A DNA stretch of 64,000 nt from Annona cherimola (lineage: Eukaryota > Streptophyta > Magnoliopsida > Magnoliales > Annonaceae): NCBI GenBank assembly GCA_030490835.1, contig CM059975.1:53187174-53251173 (forward strand). Reading direction: 5' to 3'. The notes beneath the pieces were generated by a model. That model was given only the letters and a program-made list of their open reading frames with translations. It searched no databases and was not told where the DNA came from. This document shows positions 63,205-64,000 of this stretch, piece by piece. Position 1 is the stretch's first letter. Each line of letters begins with the position of its first letter. The position numbers and the translations under genes are program-made.

Positions 63205-64000
63205 TAATGACATTAATGAAGATCGTAGACCTTTACTCATGGGTTGGGCCTCAATACATACAAATAATTGTTTAGTATTTCAAATTATAGATAAAAAATT
63301 ATTTTAACTGTAGTTCAAAATTTTAAAAATTGAATTTTTATTTAATAACTATTTTGTAAAATTAATGGATTAAAAAGTTAATCTAAGATAATTTTAATGA
63401 CACTAATCAAGATCGTAAACTTGTACTCATGAGTTGGGCCTCAATACGTCGATTTGATGGTTCGTATTTTAACTTTAAAATAAAAAATTATTTCAACGGT
63501 AGTTCAAAATTTTAATAATTTAATTTTATTTCATAATTATTTTGTTAAATTAATAGATTAAATTAGTTAATCTAAGATAATTTTTTAATGACAGTAATGA
63601 AGATCGTAGACCTTTACTCATGGTTTGGGCCTCATTACATACAAATAATTGTTTAGTATTTCAAATTAAAGATAAAAAATTATTTTAACTGTAGTTCAAA
63701 ATTTTAAAAATTGAATTTTTATTTAATAACTATTTTGTAAAATTAATGGATTAGAAAGTTAATCTAAGATAATTTTAATGACAATAATCAAGATCGTAAA
63801 CTTGTACCCATGAGTTGGGCCACAATACGTCGATTTGATGGTTCGTATTTTAACTTTAAAATAAAAAATTATTTCAACGGTAGTTCAAAATTTTAATAAT
63901 TGAATTTTATTTAATAATTATTTTGTTAAATTATTAAATTTAATTAATTAATCTAAGATAATTTTTTAATGACAGTAATCAAGATTGTAGACATTTACTC
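63205..64000. repeat. Start of the third 2286-bp unit, cut by the window end
   Basis: The monomers present are A (cattaatgaag), B (tactcatgag, tttaatttta), A (gaag, catggtttggg), B (gccacaat, attaattaatc) and the beginning of an A (gattgtagacattt). The fourth monomer differs from the second unit (gccacaat where that has gcctcaat with taacactaaaa), so the register is kept but the content varies. The array plainly continues past the window. Confidence 0.78.

Larger units (their letters stand above)
1..64000. repeat. Satellite DNA array, A/B dimer about 380 bp, filling the window
   Basis: Every part of the window aligns to one of two related monomers, A (187-190 bp) and B (normally 191 bp), in strict head-to-tail order on one strand. 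Monomer starts were tracked by the word taatga: for example 4, 194, 385, 573, 764, 953, 1144, 1332 at the left, and 23415, 23604, 23795, 23983, 24174 in the middle. That gives about 337 monomers by length. Alternation of A and B breaks only at 4374-4615 and 55310-55586. A hand count of a consensus-like B monomer gives 42 G/C in 191 bases. There is no single-copy sequence, no inverted monomer and no inserted mobile element. Such arrays are known at eukaryotic centromeres and pericentromeric heterochromatin; that location is inferred. I do not recognise the satellite family. Confidence 0.97.

Noticed and set aside
1..64000. CRISPR-like regular repeat with spacers
   Set aside because: The intervals between conserved boxes are not unique spacers; they are themselves repeated. 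The period of about 190 bp is also far too long.
1..64000. Transposon, LTR or insertion sequence inside the array
   Set aside because: No terminal repeats, target-site duplications or non-satellite sequence were seen. The two length anomalies consist wholly of A and B sequence.
1..64000. Iteron-type replication origin or bacterial/plasmid repeat region
   Set aside because: Sixty-four kilobases of gene-free dimeric satellite with nested HORs has no prokaryotic parallel that I know of; eukaryotic satellite fits better.
1..64000. tRNA, rRNA (5S) or snRNA gene repeats
   Set aside because: No cloverleaf with A/B boxes, no 5S-like internal control region and no snRNA motifs were recognised in either monomer.

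Overview
The whole 64-kb window is one uninterrupted, AT-rich tandem satellite array. No protein-coding gene, RNA gene, transposon, CRISPR array or unique sequence was recognised on either strand. A hand count of one consensus-like monomer gives about 22% G+C. Megabase-style head-to-tail satellite of this kind, with nested higher-order repeats (HORs), points to eukaryotic constitutive heterochromatin, possibly a centromere or pericentromere. The species, and even the kingdom (animal or plant), cannot be told from the sequence. The near-identical kilobase copies imply a long-read assembly.

The base unit is a dimer of two related monomers, A (187-190 bp) then B (normally 191 bp), all in one orientation, giving a 378-381 bp step and about 337 monomers by length. 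Both types share a start segment (taatgaca-taatcaagatcgta), a GTTGGGCC box and an AT-rich tail ending in ttaatctaagataa. They differ most in a block about 17 bp long just after the GTTGGGCC box. B carries five CpGs and A usually one. Subtypes marked by shared substitutions and small indels are ordered into HORs.

Layout. (1) 1-4373: mosaic left segment; 1-2736 is a near copy of 27199-29933. (2) 4374-4615: a 242-bp B/A chimeric monomer. (3) 4616-27960: HOR family 1, built on a 10-monomer core (A1 B1 A2 B2 A3 B3 A4 B4 A5 B5, 1898 bp) with none, one or two copies of a four-monomer module (A6 B2 A3 B3, about 759 bp). This gives 14-mers, an 18-mer, a related 12-mer and then five consecutive 10-mers at 17721-27201, one of which holds a conversion-like patch and another a 9-bp deletion. 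A 4-mer crossover product closes the run at 27202-27960. (4) 27961-38600: HOR family 2, with 8-mer (1520 bp), 4-mer (760 bp) and 12-mer (2281 bp) units. (5) 38601-55309: family 3, with 12-mer (2278 and 2281 bp), 8-mer (1518 bp) and 10-mer (1899 bp) units, most of them marked by an A1-like monomer reading cattggttggg. (6) 55310-55586: a 277-bp A/A composite that loses one B and breaks the alternation. (7) 55587-64000: a more heterogeneous domain with a strict 381-bp dimer from 55966 on, 4-mer (762 bp) and 12-mer (2286 bp) periods, and complete loss of the 188-bp A subtype.

The array reads as a record of repeated unequal crossing over, segmental duplication and gene conversion. The 17.7-27.2 kb block is the most homogeneous, presumably the most recently amplified. 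There are no genes here that work together; any function would be structural (heterochromatin, kinetochore foundation, or transcription of satellite RNA), and that is inference.
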